Shown: positions 25,975-35,510, numbered from the stretch's first letter. The stretch is 64,000 bases of DNA from Rhodanobacteraceae bacterium (GCA_016790075.1 JAEUPP010000039.1:372001-436000); one strand, 5' to 3'. Notes: generated by a model from the sequence alone, not told the origin. Translations and numbers: made by a program.

Positions 25975-27048
25975 ATGCCGTTCCGTCCCGATCCCGCCTG
26001 GCTCGCTCCACAACCACTGCTCAGCGCCAGCGCACTGCCCGCACCGTTCTATACCGATGCTGATGCAACGGCGCAGGAGAGGTCTCGCGTATTCGTGCCG
26101 GGCTGGCAACTCGTTACCTCGGCGCAGCAGCTGGCCGAGTCCGGTGATCATGTGGTCGACGAGATTGCCGGTGTGCCGGTACTGCTCGTGCGCGGCGATG
26201 ACGGCGAACTGCGCGGCTTTCATAACGTCTGCCGCCATCGCGCCGGCCCACTGGCCTGGTGCAGCGGCCGCGGCGCGCGCGTGCTGCGCTGCCGCTACCA
26301 TGGCTGGACCTACGCGCTGGATGGCCGTCTGCGTGGTGCCGCCGAGATGGATTCGGCACAGGATTTCGATACCGCGAACGTGCATCTGCCAGCGGTGGCC
26401 GTCGGCGTGTGGCAAGGGCTCGTCTTCGCCTCGCTGGCTCCGGCCATGGCACTGGATGACCTGCTTGCCGGCATTGCCGCGCGCCTGGCCGGTCACGACC
26501 TGGCTGCTCTCGTCTTCAGTCATCGCGACAGCTATGAGATTGCCTGCAACTGGAAGGTCTATGTGGACAACTATCTGGAGGGCTATCACGTTCCGCACAT
26601 CCATCCGGAACTCAACCGCCTGCTCGATTACCGCAGCTATCGCACCGAAGTCGCCGACTGGCACTCGCTGCAGTGGAGCCCGCTGGAGAACAGCGGCAAT
26701 TTCTACGGCAGCGGCGACGCGCTGTACTACTTTGTCTGGCCCAACACCATGCTGAACGTCCTGCCCGGACGGCTGCAGACCAACCGCGTCGTACCACTCG
26801 CCGCTGACCGCTGCCGCGTCGACTTCGACTATTACTACCCGGCGCGAGTCGACGCCGCCGAGCAGGAACGCCGCCGGCAGGATCGGCAGTTCAGCGATGC
26901 GGTACAGAAAGAAGATGTCGACATCTGCCTCGCCGTGCAGAAGCGCCTGGCCTCGGGCTCGTACCTTGCCGGTCGGCTATGCCCGCGGCGCGAAAGTGGA
27001 GTGCATCTTTTTCACGAACTTTTGCGGCGCGCCTGGCGTGAGGACTGA
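25975..27048 (+). CDS. Rieske ring-hydroxylating oxygenase, alpha subunit
   Basis: A 357-residue non-haem iron oxygenase. The Rieske cluster ligands are Cys86-x-His88 and Cys106-x2-His109 (CRH, then CRYHGWTY). The mononuclear iron site has the E-x2-H-x4-H pattern at EGYHVPHIH (His205, His210), with a later Asp in QKEDVDIC. The sequence is nearer the choline/glycine-betaine/carnitine monooxygenase branch than the aromatic dioxygenases; that placement is by feel. No dedicated reductase is adjacent. It is divergent from the ferredoxin-linked operon and overlaps the permease gene, which probably imports the substrate. Confidence 0.85.
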   Translation: MPFRPDPAWLAPQPLLSASALPAPFYTDADATAQERSRVFVPGWQLVTSAQQLAESGDHVVDEIAGVPVLLVRGDDGELRGFHNVCRHRAGPLAWCSGRGARVLRCRYHGWTYALDGRLRGAAEMDSAQDFDTANVHLPAVAVGVWQGLVFASLAPAMALDDLLAGIAARLAGHDLAALVFSHRDSYEIACNWKVYVDNYLEGYHVPHIHPELNRLLDYRSYRTEVADWHSLQWSPLENSGNFYGSGDALYYFVWPNTMLNVLPGRLQTNRVVPLAADRCRVDFDYYYPARVDAAEQERRRQDRQFSDAVQKEDVDICLAVQKRLASGSYLAGRLCPRRESGVHLFHELLRRAWRED

Positions 27049-28363
27049 TACCGGCGCAGCGGCGGCGAAAGCGCCGACGCTGGGACTCTCGACGGCGACA
27101 GCGCTGGTCGCCGGCAACATGATTGGTTCGGGTCTGTTTCTGTTGCCGAGCTCACTCGCACCGTACGGTGCGGCAAGCGCGCTGGGCTGGGCCATCAGCA
27201 CCATCGGCGCACTGTTGCTCGCAGCCACCTTTGCCCGCCTCGGCCAGCTGCTGCCTGCCGCGTCCGGCGGTCCGTATGCCTTCACGCGGGCGGCATTCGG
27301 TGACGCAGTCGGCTTCACGGTCGGCTGGTGCTACTGGATATCGATCTGGAGCGCCGTACCGGCAATCGCCATCGCACTGATCGGTTATGCCGGTACCTTT
27401 GTGCCGGCGCTGACCGCAACGCCCGCGCGAGCCGCAGCCGGCTCGATTGCAGCATTATTTCTTTGTACCCTTTTTAATACTGCCGGACTGCGCACAGCCG
27501 GCGGAGTACAGCTCGCAACGACTTTGCTCAAGGTCACCGCGCTGACGATGTTCGCCCTGATCGGACTCGTGCTGGTCGAGCCGGCACCGGTTGCCGCAGC
27601 AGCCCCCTTCAATCCCAGCGGCGAGAGCCTGCTCGCCATCGCGCTGACCACGTCGGCACTGACCCTATGGGCTTTCCTCGGCCTGGAAAGCGCGACCGTA
27701 CCGGCCGCGGCGGTGCGCGATCCGCAGCGCACGGTGCCCCGCGCGACCCTGCTCGGCACCCTGATCGCCGTCGGCGTAACCATCGCCGCCTGCAGTGCCG
27801 TACTGCGTCTGGTGCCCGCTGATGTGCTGGCAACTTCGGGCGCGCCCTTCGTCGATGCGGTGCGCCGACTGCTGGGCGACACGGCCGGCTACGTCGTCGC
27901 CGCAATCGCCACCGTCACCTGCCTCGGAGCCCTCAACGGCTGGGTGCTGATGCTGGGACAGCTACCATTGGCGTGCGCGCGTGACGGCGTGTTCCCGGCT
28001 GTATTCGCGCGCGTGGATGCGAACGGCACGCCGCGTGCGGGACTGCTGATTGGCGCCGCGCAGTCTAGCCTGCTTGTACTGGCGAACGCCAACGCAAGCC
28101 TCGTGAACCTGTTCACCTGGGCGATCCTGTTGTCGTCGGCGGCCTCGCTGCTGCCTTTCCTGATTTGCGCACTGGCCTTGCTGTGGCTGCAGCGCGGACG
28201 CGGCGGTTACGCGGTGGTCGCACTGCTCGCAGCAGTGTTTGCGGTTTATGCATTGGTCGGCACCGGCGCGCGGGCGCTGCTCTGGGGGGCCGGGCTGCTG
28301 CTCGCGGGCGTACCGGTGCATCTGGCCATGCGTCTGGCCCGTGCACGTCGCGCGCCGGGCTGA
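27038..28363 (+). CDS. APC-superfamily amino acid/amine permease
   Basis: A 441-residue membrane protein starting at GTG 27038, inside the Rieske gene, with an 11-base overlap that implies translational coupling. The first membrane segment has the APC signature (ATALVAGNMIGSGLFLLPSS), followed by about eleven more hydrophobic segments. The loop RDPQRTVPRATLLGTL is typical of APC transporters between helices 6 and 7. The protein most resembles basic amino acid/amine antiporter-type members. Its coupling to the oxygenase suggests uptake of that enzyme's substrate. Longer upstream frames from 26897 lie within the oxygenase and are rejected. Confidence 0.85.
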   Translation: MRTDTGAAAAKAPTLGLSTATALVAGNMIGSGLFLLPSSLAPYGAASALGWAISTIGALLLAATFARLGQLLPAASGGPYAFTRAAFGDAVGFTVGWCYWISIWSAVPAIAIALIGYAGTFVPALTATPARAAAGSIAALFLCTLFNTAGLRTAGGVQLATTLLKVTALTMFALIGLVLVEPAPVAAAAPFNPSGESLLAIALTTSALTLWAFLGLESATVPAAAVRDPQRTVPRATLLGTLIAVGVTIAACSAVLRLVPADVLATSGAPFVDAVRRLLGDTAGYVVAAIATVTCLGALNGWVLMLGQLPLACARDGVFPAVFARVDANGTPRAGLLIGAAQSSLLVLANANASLVNLFTWAILLSSAASLLPFLICALALLWLQRGRGGYAVVALLAAVFAVYALVGTGARALLWGAGLLLAGVPVHLAMRLARARRAPG

Positions 28364-28396
28364 CACCGAACTCAGGGATGGTGCGTACCTGAGGTT

Positions 28397-28966
28397 TCAG
28401 TACGGCCGCTGCCCACTGACGTTCCCCGGTGGGTCGTAGTTACAGACCACCAGTGTCCAGTTCGTGAACGGCGGCGGGAATGGCGAGTTAACACTGCACT
28501 GGCGAATACCGCAGCCGACGCGCTGCGTTGAACGCCATACCATCTGCGTGTAGTGCCCACAGACGCCCGAGCAACTATTGGCGGCGTAGTTGTAGCTTGT
28601 GTGCTCGTTGGCCCAGTCCGCCGCCGCAGCCGCTTCGACACCGGTCGGAAACCCTGACGACACGGCACCGGCATAGAGGTTTTCGCCGTACGGCGTGACC
28701 GGGTTGTGGGCATAGACACAACCGTTGGCGTAGTTCTGTGCTGCGGTGGCAATCGCCGTGTCCCAGCTCAGCAGATTCAGCGCCGGGGTTGCCGCCGGTG
28801 TTACCGTGCGCCGCGCACAATTGTGCTGCGCCAGCAATGGAGCCCAGTTGGCCGGAACCGGTGTGCTGCTCTGGAAGCTGTCGAGCATGATGCAGTCCAG
28901 CGACAACGCCTGCGCTGGCAGGCTGGTAGCGGATATCAGCAGCGGAACGAGAAGTCGTTTCATCAT
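28397..28966 (-). CDS. Secreted CAP (SCP/PR-1) domain protein
   Basis: A 189-residue protein with a signal peptide (RLLVPLLISATSLPAQALS). The CAP-domain motifs are in order: HNCARR near residue 48, the GENLYAG block near 94, and CGHYTQMVWRSTQRVGCG near residues 136-153, followed by VVCNYDPPGN. The paired His and Glu/His residues of the CAP cavity are present. Cysteines in CSGVCGHY and VGCGIRQC suggest disulphides. CAP proteins are extracellular; roles include lipid or metal binding and sometimes proteolysis. GAGAGG lies upstream of the start. No operon partner; it is convergent with the permease gene. Confidence 0.88.
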   Translation of the reverse strand: MMKRLLVPLLISATSLPAQALSLDCIMLDSFQSSTPVPANWAPLLAQHNCARRTVTPAATPALNLLSWDTAIATAAQNYANGCVYAHNPVTPYGENLYAGAVSSGFPTGVEAAAAADWANEHTSYNYAANSCSGVCGHYTQMVWRSTQRVGCGIRQCSVNSPFPPPFTNWTLVVCNYDPPGNVSGQRPY

Positions 28967-29069
28967 CGTTACCTCTCGGCGGGATAATGCATAGTCGGCG
29001 CGCGCATGAGGTTTGCGTCAAGATCCCAGCCCGCCTTCTGCTTTTCCCAGCTTATTACCGGAGTGCCGC

Positions 29070-29729
29070 ATGAGCGAAACCGCTGCCGTAGTGCTCGACC
29101 CCATCGAGGCCCGCGTACTGGGTTGCCTCGTGGAGAAGGCCGCAACAACCCCCGAAGTGTATCCACTGACTCTCAACGCGGTGGTCTCTGCGTGCAACCA
29201 GAAATCCAATCGCGATCCGGTGCTGGAACTCGAGCCGGGCGCCGTCGGCCACGCACTGCGCCAGCTCGAGGGCAAGCGTCTCGTTGCCGGGTCGATGTCG
29301 GCGCGCGCTTCGCGCTACGAGCATCGCCTCGACCAGGCTCTCAACATTACGCCGCGGCAACGCGCCCTGCTCGCACTGCTGCTGCTGCGCGGTGCGCAGA
29401 CCGCGCCGGAGTTGCTCACGCGCAGCGACCGGCTCGCGGAATTTTCCAGTCTCGACGATGTGCGCGCGACCCTGGACCGGCTGAGCCAGCGCGAACCGGC
29501 GCTGACGGTACGGATTCCCCGCAGCGGCGGCCAGCGGGAAGACCGGTACATGCATCTGCTCTGCGGCGAGGTCGACCTGACGGCGCTCGCACGCGCCACA
29601 CCTTCTGACCCGGTCGACTCCAGCACCCAGGCGCTTGAAACACGCATCGAGCAACTCGAAAATCTGGTCGACGCGCTGCAGGCGCGTCTGCAGCAGGTCG
29701 AGCGCCGCTTCGAGGACGACGAGCATTGA
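29070..29729 (+). CDS. yceH: YceH-family protein (DUF480)
   Basis: A 219-residue cytosolic protein. LDPIEARVLGCLVEKAATTP and YPLTLNAVVSACNQKSNRDP near the start are the hallmark of the YceH/DUF480 family, which has two winged-helix domains. A C-terminal coiled coil follows (LETRIEQLENLVDALQARL). The family is conserved in gammaproteobacteria and lacks a firm function, though the fold suggests nucleic-acid binding. ATG 29070 matches the family start. Its stop overlaps the start of the next gene (TTGA), unusual for a cytosolic factor followed by an exported protein. Confidence 0.9.
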   Translation: MSETAAVVLDPIEARVLGCLVEKAATTPEVYPLTLNAVVSACNQKSNRDPVLELEPGAVGHALRQLEGKRLVAGSMSARASRYEHRLDQALNITPRQRALLALLLLRGAQTAPELLTRSDRLAEFSSLDDVRATLDRLSQREPALTVRIPRSGGQREDRYMHLLCGEVDLTALARATPSDPVDSSTQALETRIEQLENLVDALQARLQQVERRFEDDEH

Positions 29730-31708
29730 ACCGGACCCGCACATCAACGCTGTCACTGCTGCTCGGCCTCACTACAACACAGCTCTGCGCGCAAACGAGC
29801 GTTGCGCTGGGCCCGATCGAGGGCTACGGCAATCTGGAAACCGCGGGCGCCATCGCAATGGTCACCGGTGACAGCAACCGCAATGCACGCATCGCCCTGC
29901 AGTGGCGCCGCAATGGAGATACAGCATTCCGCACCGCGCAGGACCTGGTGCGTGTCGACGCAACGCACTTCGTCGGCAGCGTGTTCGGACTCTCGCCTGG
30001 CACGAACTACGAGCTGCGCCTGACCGCATCAGACCCCGATGGCGTCAGTGGTACGCCCAGCTCGACGGCCTCATTCGCGACCCGGGCCGATACCTTGATC
30101 GAACCCAGCTTGCGCACGCTTTACGTGGCAGCCGCGCCGGTCGGCAATGACGGCAACAGCGGCCTCAGCCCGGGGCAGGCTGTCGCGACCATACAGCGCG
30201 GCGCCAACCTCGCGCAGGCCGGCGACGTGGTATCGATCGCCCCCGGCATCTATCGCGAGCAGGTGACCTTGCCACGCTCCGGCACGGCGGCTCAGCCCAT
30301 TGTGTTCCGCGGCCAGGTCGGGGCTATTCTTGACGGTGCTGAGCTTCTCGCGGTGGGTAGCGCCTGGGAGGCCAGTCAGGGGCTGTTCCGGCGTGCGGAC
30401 GCAACACCGAGCTGGCAAGTCGTCGCGGATACCAGCCGCCTGTTCCGCTACAACTCGCTCGCAGAGCTGCAGGCGCTTGCTGCCGGCGCACCCGGCGGCT
30501 ACTGCTATAGCGGCGGTTTTCTCTATCTGAAGCTCGCCGACGGCAGTTCGCCGGCAGCACACGACATCCATGTCGCGCGACGCGAAGCCGGCCTGGTCGC
30601 CGACGGCCGCAGCCATCTGCGCATAGAAGGTCTCGAGGTCCGCCACTACGGCTCGACGGAATACGGCAAAGGCATCTACCTGCGCCAGTCCAGCGATGTG
30701 ATCGTGCGTGCGAACCGCATCCACGACATCGGCGCGGCAGGCATCTGGATCAAGGGCGGTGCGCGGCATCGCCTGGAGGACAACGATCTCTACGACACCT
30801 CGATAACAGGCTGGCCTTGGAGTCAGACCAAGGGCAGCAGCGCTGAAAACAACGGCGTTGTGCTCACTGACGACATAGGCCGCGGCCACGTCATACGGCG
30901 CAACCGGTTCGACGGCTGGTTCAACGGCATAGGCCCCTGCGGCAGCCTCGCTCCAGGCGGCGCGTTCACAACGGAGGTGGACATCTATCGCAACCGTTTT
31001 CGCCATCACAATGACGACGCGCTCGAGCCCGAAGGTTATTGCGCCAACGTGCGCATATTCGAGAACACGATACGCGATTCGCACATGGCCTTCGCGGTGG
31101 CGCCAGCCGCGCCAGGACCGACCTGGATCGTGCGCAACATCGCCTACGACATTGGCAATACACGTACCAGCCGCATCGACGGCAATATCTCCAGCCTGCT
31201 CAAGATCAACAGTGGGTTTCCCGAAGTGGTGGGGCCGGTGCTGCTGCTGCACAACACGGCGCTGACCACGGTGCCGAATACCGACGCCGTCTATCTGCTG
31301 ACGCCCGGCAATGCGACATTCATCCGCGCACGCAACAACATCTTCGCGGCGACCCGCACCGTGCTGAGCAAGGTCAACGCGGTTGCGCTCGACTGGAACT
31401 ACGACCTGCTGCATACCACGTCGCCGACGCATTTCGTGAACTGGGCGGGGACCAACTACACGACACTCGCAGCGTTTCGTGCCGCCACGAATCAGGAGCT
31501 CGACGGCCTCGTCGGCACACCGAATCTCGTCGACGCAGCCAGCGGCAATTTCCGTCTGCGCAGCGATAGCGCCGCCATTGACCGTGGCGAAACGCTGCCC
31601 GGCATCAACGACGGCCACGTCGGCACACGCCCCGACCTCGGCGCCTTCGAGTTCGACCCCGACCGGATTTTCGTTGACGGATTCGCCTGGGCCAATGGAG
31701 CGCCATAG
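29726..31708 (+). CDS. Secreted right-handed beta-helix protein
   Basis: A 660-residue protein. Start TTG 29726 overlaps the yceH stop, and the leader TLSLLLGLTTTQLCAQ is a signal peptide. Residues 25-115 look like a fibronectin-III-type domain (GLSPGTNYELRLTASDPDG). The remainder is a parallel beta-helix of the pectate-lyase/PbH1 type, with LYVAAAPVGNDGNSGLSPG, VVSIAPGIYREQVTLP, GIYLRQSSDVIVRANRIHDI and repeated asparagine ladders. The fold suggests polysaccharide binding or cleavage, with no catalytic site that I can assign. It ends DRIFVDGFAWANGAP, related to the FANGFE ending of the protein at 3373-5706. Confidence 0.85.
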   Translation: MNRTRTSTLSLLLGLTTTQLCAQTSVALGPIEGYGNLETAGAIAMVTGDSNRNARIALQWRRNGDTAFRTAQDLVRVDATHFVGSVFGLSPGTNYELRLTASDPDGVSGTPSSTASFATRADTLIEPSLRTLYVAAAPVGNDGNSGLSPGQAVATIQRGANLAQAGDVVSIAPGIYREQVTLPRSGTAAQPIVFRGQVGAILDGAELLAVGSAWEASQGLFRRADATPSWQVVADTSRLFRYNSLAELQALAAGAPGGYCYSGGFLYLKLADGSSPAAHDIHVARREAGLVADGRSHLRIEGLEVRHYGSTEYGKGIYLRQSSDVIVRANRIHDIGAAGIWIKGGARHRLEDNDLYDTSITGWPWSQTKGSSAENNGVVLTDDIGRGHVIRRNRFDGWFNGIGPCGSLAPGGAFTTEVDIYRNRFRHHNDDALEPEGYCANVRIFENTIRDSHMAFAVAPAAPGPTWIVRNIAYDIGNTRTSRIDGNISSLLKINSGFPEVVGPVLLLHNTALTTVPNTDAVYLLTPGNATFIRARNNIFAATRTVLSKVNAVALDWNYDLLHTTSPTHFVNWAGTNYTTLAAFRAATNQELDGLVGTPNLVDAASGNFRLRSDSAAIDRGETLPGINDGHVGTRPDLGAFEFDPDRIFVDGFAWANGAP

Positions 31709-31877
31709 TTGCCCGAGTGTGATGTCACGCAACGACATTGAATACATTCTGATGCCTTTCGGCGCGCGACCAGGCGCAGCAAGAAAAGCACTACGGTGAC
31801 AGGCGGCAACGGCGTGTCGCGGCAGAGGCGCCGGAACTATTCAATCGTAATTGCGAGACACCCCAGCAGGCGCGGGA

Positions 31878-33218
31878 TCAGCCCTGCGGCGGGATATCGA
31901 GCACATCGCCGACGCGCACGCTGCCGTCGGCAGCAATGCGGTTTGCTTCACGCAGCGCAGCCATGCTGACGCGATGCCGCGCCGCGATCCCGGACAAGGT
32001 TTCGCCGCGGGCGACCACATGCTCGGAGGGGCCGCGACGGCCCGTGCTGTTAGCTGCGAACCAGGTGCCCGGCGGTGGCGTCTGGGTGAAATAGGTCTTG
32101 ATGCCGTCGACCACGGCGGCGGCGAGCTTGCTGCGATGCTCCGGATCGGTCAGCCGCTTTTCTTCGGCCGGGTTCGTGATGAAGGCGGTCTCGACCAGGA
32201 TCGACGGCACATCGGGCGAACGCAAAACGACGAAGTTCGCTTTTTCCACATATCCGCGATGTGTGGGCCCGATACGACCCAGGGCCTTGAGCACGATCTG
32301 TGCAATAGCCGCGCTCGCTTCCATCGTAGCGCCCTGGGACAGATCCAGCAGCACGGCTGCCAGCGTGTCGTCCTTGTCATCGAGTGATACACCGCCGACC
32401 AGGTCGGCACCGTTTTCCTTCGCCGCCAGCCAGCGCGCGGCCTCGCTGGTCGCCCCACGCGGCGACAGCACCCAGACTGACGCACCGCGGGCTTCACAAG
32501 CGCCCGGGCAGGCATCAGCGTGAATCGAGACGAACAGATCAGCCTTGGCTTCACGCGCCTTCTTGTAACGATCCTTCAACGCAATGAAGTAGTCGCCGTC
32601 GCGCACCAGATGCGACTTCATGCCAGGTTGCGCGTCGACAAGTCGCGCGACTTCGCGCGCGACATTCAGCGTGATCGATTTTTCATGCGTACCGGAGGCT
32701 CCGATCGCACCAGGGTCGTCGCCGCCATGGCCGGCATCAATCGCGACGACGACTTTGCGCCCATCACCGGTAACGACATCGTCGACACTCTTGACCACCT
32801 CGCGAGTGATCTTGCTCTTGGGAAACAGATCGATGACCAGACGGTGGCCGAACTTGTCCGCGGGGGGCAACAGGAAACTCTTGGGCCGCACACCTTGTGG
32901 CAGGTCGAATACCACACGCAGGTCGGTCTTGCCCTGCTTGCCCAGTCGCACGGTGCCGAGCAAACCTTTGGCTGCTGGCGCCGTCACGCCGTCGGCCAGC
33001 GTTGCGTTCTTGAGGTCAAGAACGATGCGATCCGGATTGGCGAGTTCGAATAATTTGTACTCAAGCGGCCCAGACACATCGAACACCGCCCGGGTGGAAT
33101 CGGGGCTGGCCCAGACACGCAGGGCCTTCACTTGCGCCGCCTGAGCTGACGAAACCGCAAGCCCTGAGATGACCAGGACGGCGACAAGACGCAGCAATGT
33201 GACGGCGGATCCCCACAT
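31878..33218 (-). CDS. amiC: N-acetylmuramoyl-L-alanine amidase with AMIN and LysM domains
   Basis: A 446-residue periplasmic zinc amidase that splits daughter cells by removing stem peptides from glycan strands. Order: signal peptide (LVAVLVISGLAVSSAQA), AMIN domain about 30-130 (localises to septal peptidoglycan), Amidase_3 about 155-375 with zinc motifs (VVAIDAGHGGDDPGA, SIHADA, ILVETAFITN), then a C-terminal LysM of about 45 residues (YHVVARGETLSG-type). LysM at the end is the Pseudomonas/Xanthomonas AmiB/AmiC form. It is last in nnrD-tsaE-amiC, as in E. coli yjeF-yjeE-amiB, so AmiB would be an equally fair name. Confidence 0.92.
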   Translation of the reverse strand: MWGSAVTLLRLVAVLVISGLAVSSAQAAQVKALRVWASPDSTRAVFDVSGPLEYKLFELANPDRIVLDLKNATLADGVTAPAAKGLLGTVRLGKQGKTDLRVVFDLPQGVRPKSFLLPPADKFGHRLVIDLFPKSKITREVVKSVDDVVTGDGRKVVVAIDAGHGGDDPGAIGASGTHEKSITLNVAREVARLVDAQPGMKSHLVRDGDYFIALKDRYKKAREAKADLFVSIHADACPGACEARGASVWVLSPRGATSEAARWLAAKENGADLVGGVSLDDKDDTLAAVLLDLSQGATMEASAAIAQIVLKALGRIGPTHRGYVEKANFVVLRSPDVPSILVETAFITNPAEEKRLTDPEHRSKLAAAVVDGIKTYFTQTPPPGTWFAANSTGRRGPSEHVVARGETLSGIAARHRVSMAALREANRIAADGSVRVGDVLDIPPQG

Positions 33219-33305
33219 GGCTGCGGATTCAAACCCAGCCGGCTGCGCATTTCAAGTTTTTTCCGTTGCAAAACACTGAGCTGGCGGTGTTTCTTTGGGT
33301 ATTGG

Positions 33306-33791
33306 TCAGAAACCCGCTTCAAGCGGCGGAAAAGTGGCGCTTGTTGCGGCCAGCCAGGCAGTCCCCAGGTCGCTCGCCGGCCGGGCGCGGAGCTGCCGCC
33401 CGCTCGCCGCATGGGCGAGCTCGATCACCAGATCGGGCTTGGGCAGGGCATCGCCGCCCCGCTCGGGCCACTCGATCAGGATCAGGCTGGGTCCGTCCTG
33501 CAAATCCCCCAGGCCCAGCCATTCCAGTTCACCCGCGTCGGCGATGCGATAGAGATCCAGGTGATGAATCGTCAGTGCGTCGGTGCGGTAGGACTCGATC
33601 AGGCTGTAGGTCGGGCTCTTGATCCGCCCCCGCACGCCCAAGGCTGCAATCAATGCACGCGCAAGCGTGGTCTTGCCGGCACCGAGATCTCCATGCAGGT
33701 AAAGCGTGCCGCCATCACTCAGCGGCGGTGCAAGTGCAGCGGCAAATTCGATGACGGCCGCCTCGTCAGCGAGGTGCAATGCATCAACCAC
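33306..33791 (-). CDS. tsaE: tRNA threonylcarbamoyladenosine biosynthesis ATPase TsaE
   Basis: A 161-residue P-loop ATPase needed with TsaB, TsaC and TsaD to make t6A37 on ANN-decoding tRNAs. The Walker A motif HGDLGAGKTT is at residues 33-42, followed by KSPTYSLIESY and HHLDLYRI, then LILIEWPERGG, all standard for TsaE. GTG 33791 is chosen because GGAGG sits five bases upstream and the length then fits the family; further upstream codons are inside nnrD. It overlaps the end of nnrD by 8 bases, indicating coupling. Confidence 0.9.
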   Translation of the reverse strand: MVDALHLADEAAVIEFAAALAPPLSDGGTLYLHGDLGAGKTTLARALIAALGVRGRIKSPTYSLIESYRTDALTIHHLDLYRIADAGELEWLGLGDLQDGPSLILIEWPERGGDALPKPDLVIELAHAASGRQLRARPASDLGTAWLAATSATFPPLEAGF

Positions 33792-35265
33792 GGCCACCTC
33801 CGAGCACCAGGCGCAACGGCACGAACAAATCCGACGCGAGTAGACCCGCGCCACCTTGCGCGGCGATGTCGCCAGCTCGCGCATGCGCCGCAACGGCCAG
33901 GCAGGCCGAATCCCAGGGATTCAGACCTTGCGCCAGCAAGGCAGCGGCTATACCCGCAAGCACATCGCCCATGCCGCCGCTTGCCATGGCCGGATTGCCC
34001 CAGGGACAGACGGCGACGCTGCAGCCGGGGGCTGCGATCAAGCTGCCCGCGCCCTTGAGTATCACGACCGCGTGATAGCGCTCGGCGATTGCCTGCGCTG
34101 CGGCATAGCGATTCGCCTGCACGCTGGCGGTATCACTCGCCAGCAGACGCGCCGCCTCGGCGGGATGTGGGGTCAGCACCACCGGCGTGCTGAAGCGGCG
34201 CGGATGGCGTGCCAGCAGGTTCAAGGCATCCGCATCGAGCACGGCAGGCTTGCCGCTAGCGAGCGCCCGGTGCCATAGCGCATGGCCCCAGGAGCGCTGC
34301 CCTAAGCCAGGGCCCAGCACCAGCGTGCTGGCCTTTTCCAGCGCGGCATCAAGTTCCTGCGCACCGCTTACCGCAACCAGCAGGAACTCAGGGCGTGCCG
34401 CGAGCAACGCTGCCATATGGTCAGGCTGGGTCGCCACGCTGACGAGCCCGGCACCGCTGCGTAGCGCCGCCTCGCTGGCCAGACGTATGGCGCCGCCCAT
34501 GCCGTGGTCACCACCAACGGCCAGTACATGCCCGAAAAGGCCCTTGTGTACATTGCGCGAACGTGACGGCAGCACCCGCTGCAGTTCGTCCCAGTCGAGC
34601 AGGCAGGCGCCGGCCGGTTCCTCGTCAAAGATCGTGGCAGGCACGCCCAGCGACGCCAGCTCACTGTCGCCGCAAGCATCGAGACCTGCACCCGTATGCT
34701 GTCCGCGCTTCCAACCGATGAAACTGACGGTAGCGGCGGCTTGCACGCAGGCACCCAACATCGCTCCGGTATCCGCCGACAACCCCGACGGAATATCGAG
34801 CGCCAATACCGGGGCGGCGTCCGCATTGAGCGCCTCGACGAGTTGCGCCGCAGCACCTGTCAGCGGGCGGTTAAGCCCTGTGCCAAACAGCGCATCGACA
34901 CAGACGTCAGCCGGTGGCAGCGAATGCTCACCGGCAAATCGGTGAATGAATCCGCCAGCGCAACGCCAGGCCTCGGCCGCTGCTTGCGTGTCCACATCCT
35001 GCGGCGCGGCAAGCGCGATCACGCTGACGTCGCGCCCGGCCTGACGCGCCAGCCTCGCGAGCAGATAGCCATCACCACCATTCTTGCCGCTGCCGCAACA
35101 CACGGTGATGCGCAAGGCATGCGGCCAGCGCCGGCACAGCACCTCGAAGGCAGCCTGCGCCGCACGTTGCATCAAAGCAGCGCCATCAATACCGAGCGCG
35201 GAGCAGGCCGCGTCGTCGATACGGCGCATCTGCGCACAGGTGTAAAGAGAACGAGTCGGATTCAT
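33784..35265 (-). CDS. nnrD: Bifunctional NAD(P)HX epimerase/dehydratase
   Basis: A 493-residue repair enzyme that converts hydrated NADH/NADPH back to the working cofactor. The N-terminal epimerase (YjeF_N, to about 215) has CCGSGKNGGDGYLLARLA and VCVDALFGTGLNRPLTG. The C-terminal ADP-dependent dehydratase (about 225-493) has AVGGDHGMGGAIRLASEAAL, VLTPHPAEAARLL, VILKGAGSLIA and GNPAMASGGMGDVLAGI. ATG 35265 matches the family start. It is first in the nnrD-tsaE-amiC set, with queG divergent, the classic yjeSFE-amiB arrangement. Confidence 0.92.
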   Translation of the reverse strand: MNPTRSLYTCAQMRRIDDAACSALGIDGAALMQRAAQAAFEVLCRRWPHALRITVCCGSGKNGGDGYLLARLARQAGRDVSVIALAAPQDVDTQAAAEAWRCAGGFIHRFAGEHSLPPADVCVDALFGTGLNRPLTGAAAQLVEALNADAAPVLALDIPSGLSADTGAMLGACVQAAATVSFIGWKRGQHTGAGLDACGDSELASLGVPATIFDEEPAGACLLDWDELQRVLPSRSRNVHKGLFGHVLAVGGDHGMGGAIRLASEAALRSGAGLVSVATQPDHMAALLAARPEFLLVAVSGAQELDAALEKASTLVLGPGLGQRSWGHALWHRALASGKPAVLDADALNLLARHPRRFSTPVVLTPHPAEAARLLASDTASVQANRYAAAQAIAERYHAVVILKGAGSLIAAPGCSVAVCPWGNPAMASGGMGDVLAGIAAALLAQGLNPWDSACLAVAAHARAGDIAAQGGAGLLASDLFVPLRLVLGGGRG

Positions 35266-35510
35266 GTGTGGATTATTGACCGGCCGCGGCAGGCTAGTAT
35301 CGACCGACGCGGGGATCTGGCGCGCGACTGACATTGAAATACTGCGACAAGCCGGGCGACCTCGCAGCTGGCTGCTGGCAGCTCAGCGCACCGGGCTGCC
35401 AATGCCTACAATGCGTGGCATCAGAATCTCTGGCACCGGCTGCGGCATCATTGAATGAAATTACGAACCCCGCCGCGCCGGCGCTGCCGCAACAGGCCCT
35501 GCCACAAGCG

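Noticed and set aside
30071-31747. 558-codon minus-strand open frame opposite the beta-helix protein
   Set aside because: Shadow of the plus-strand gene, which has the signal peptide and repeat pattern.
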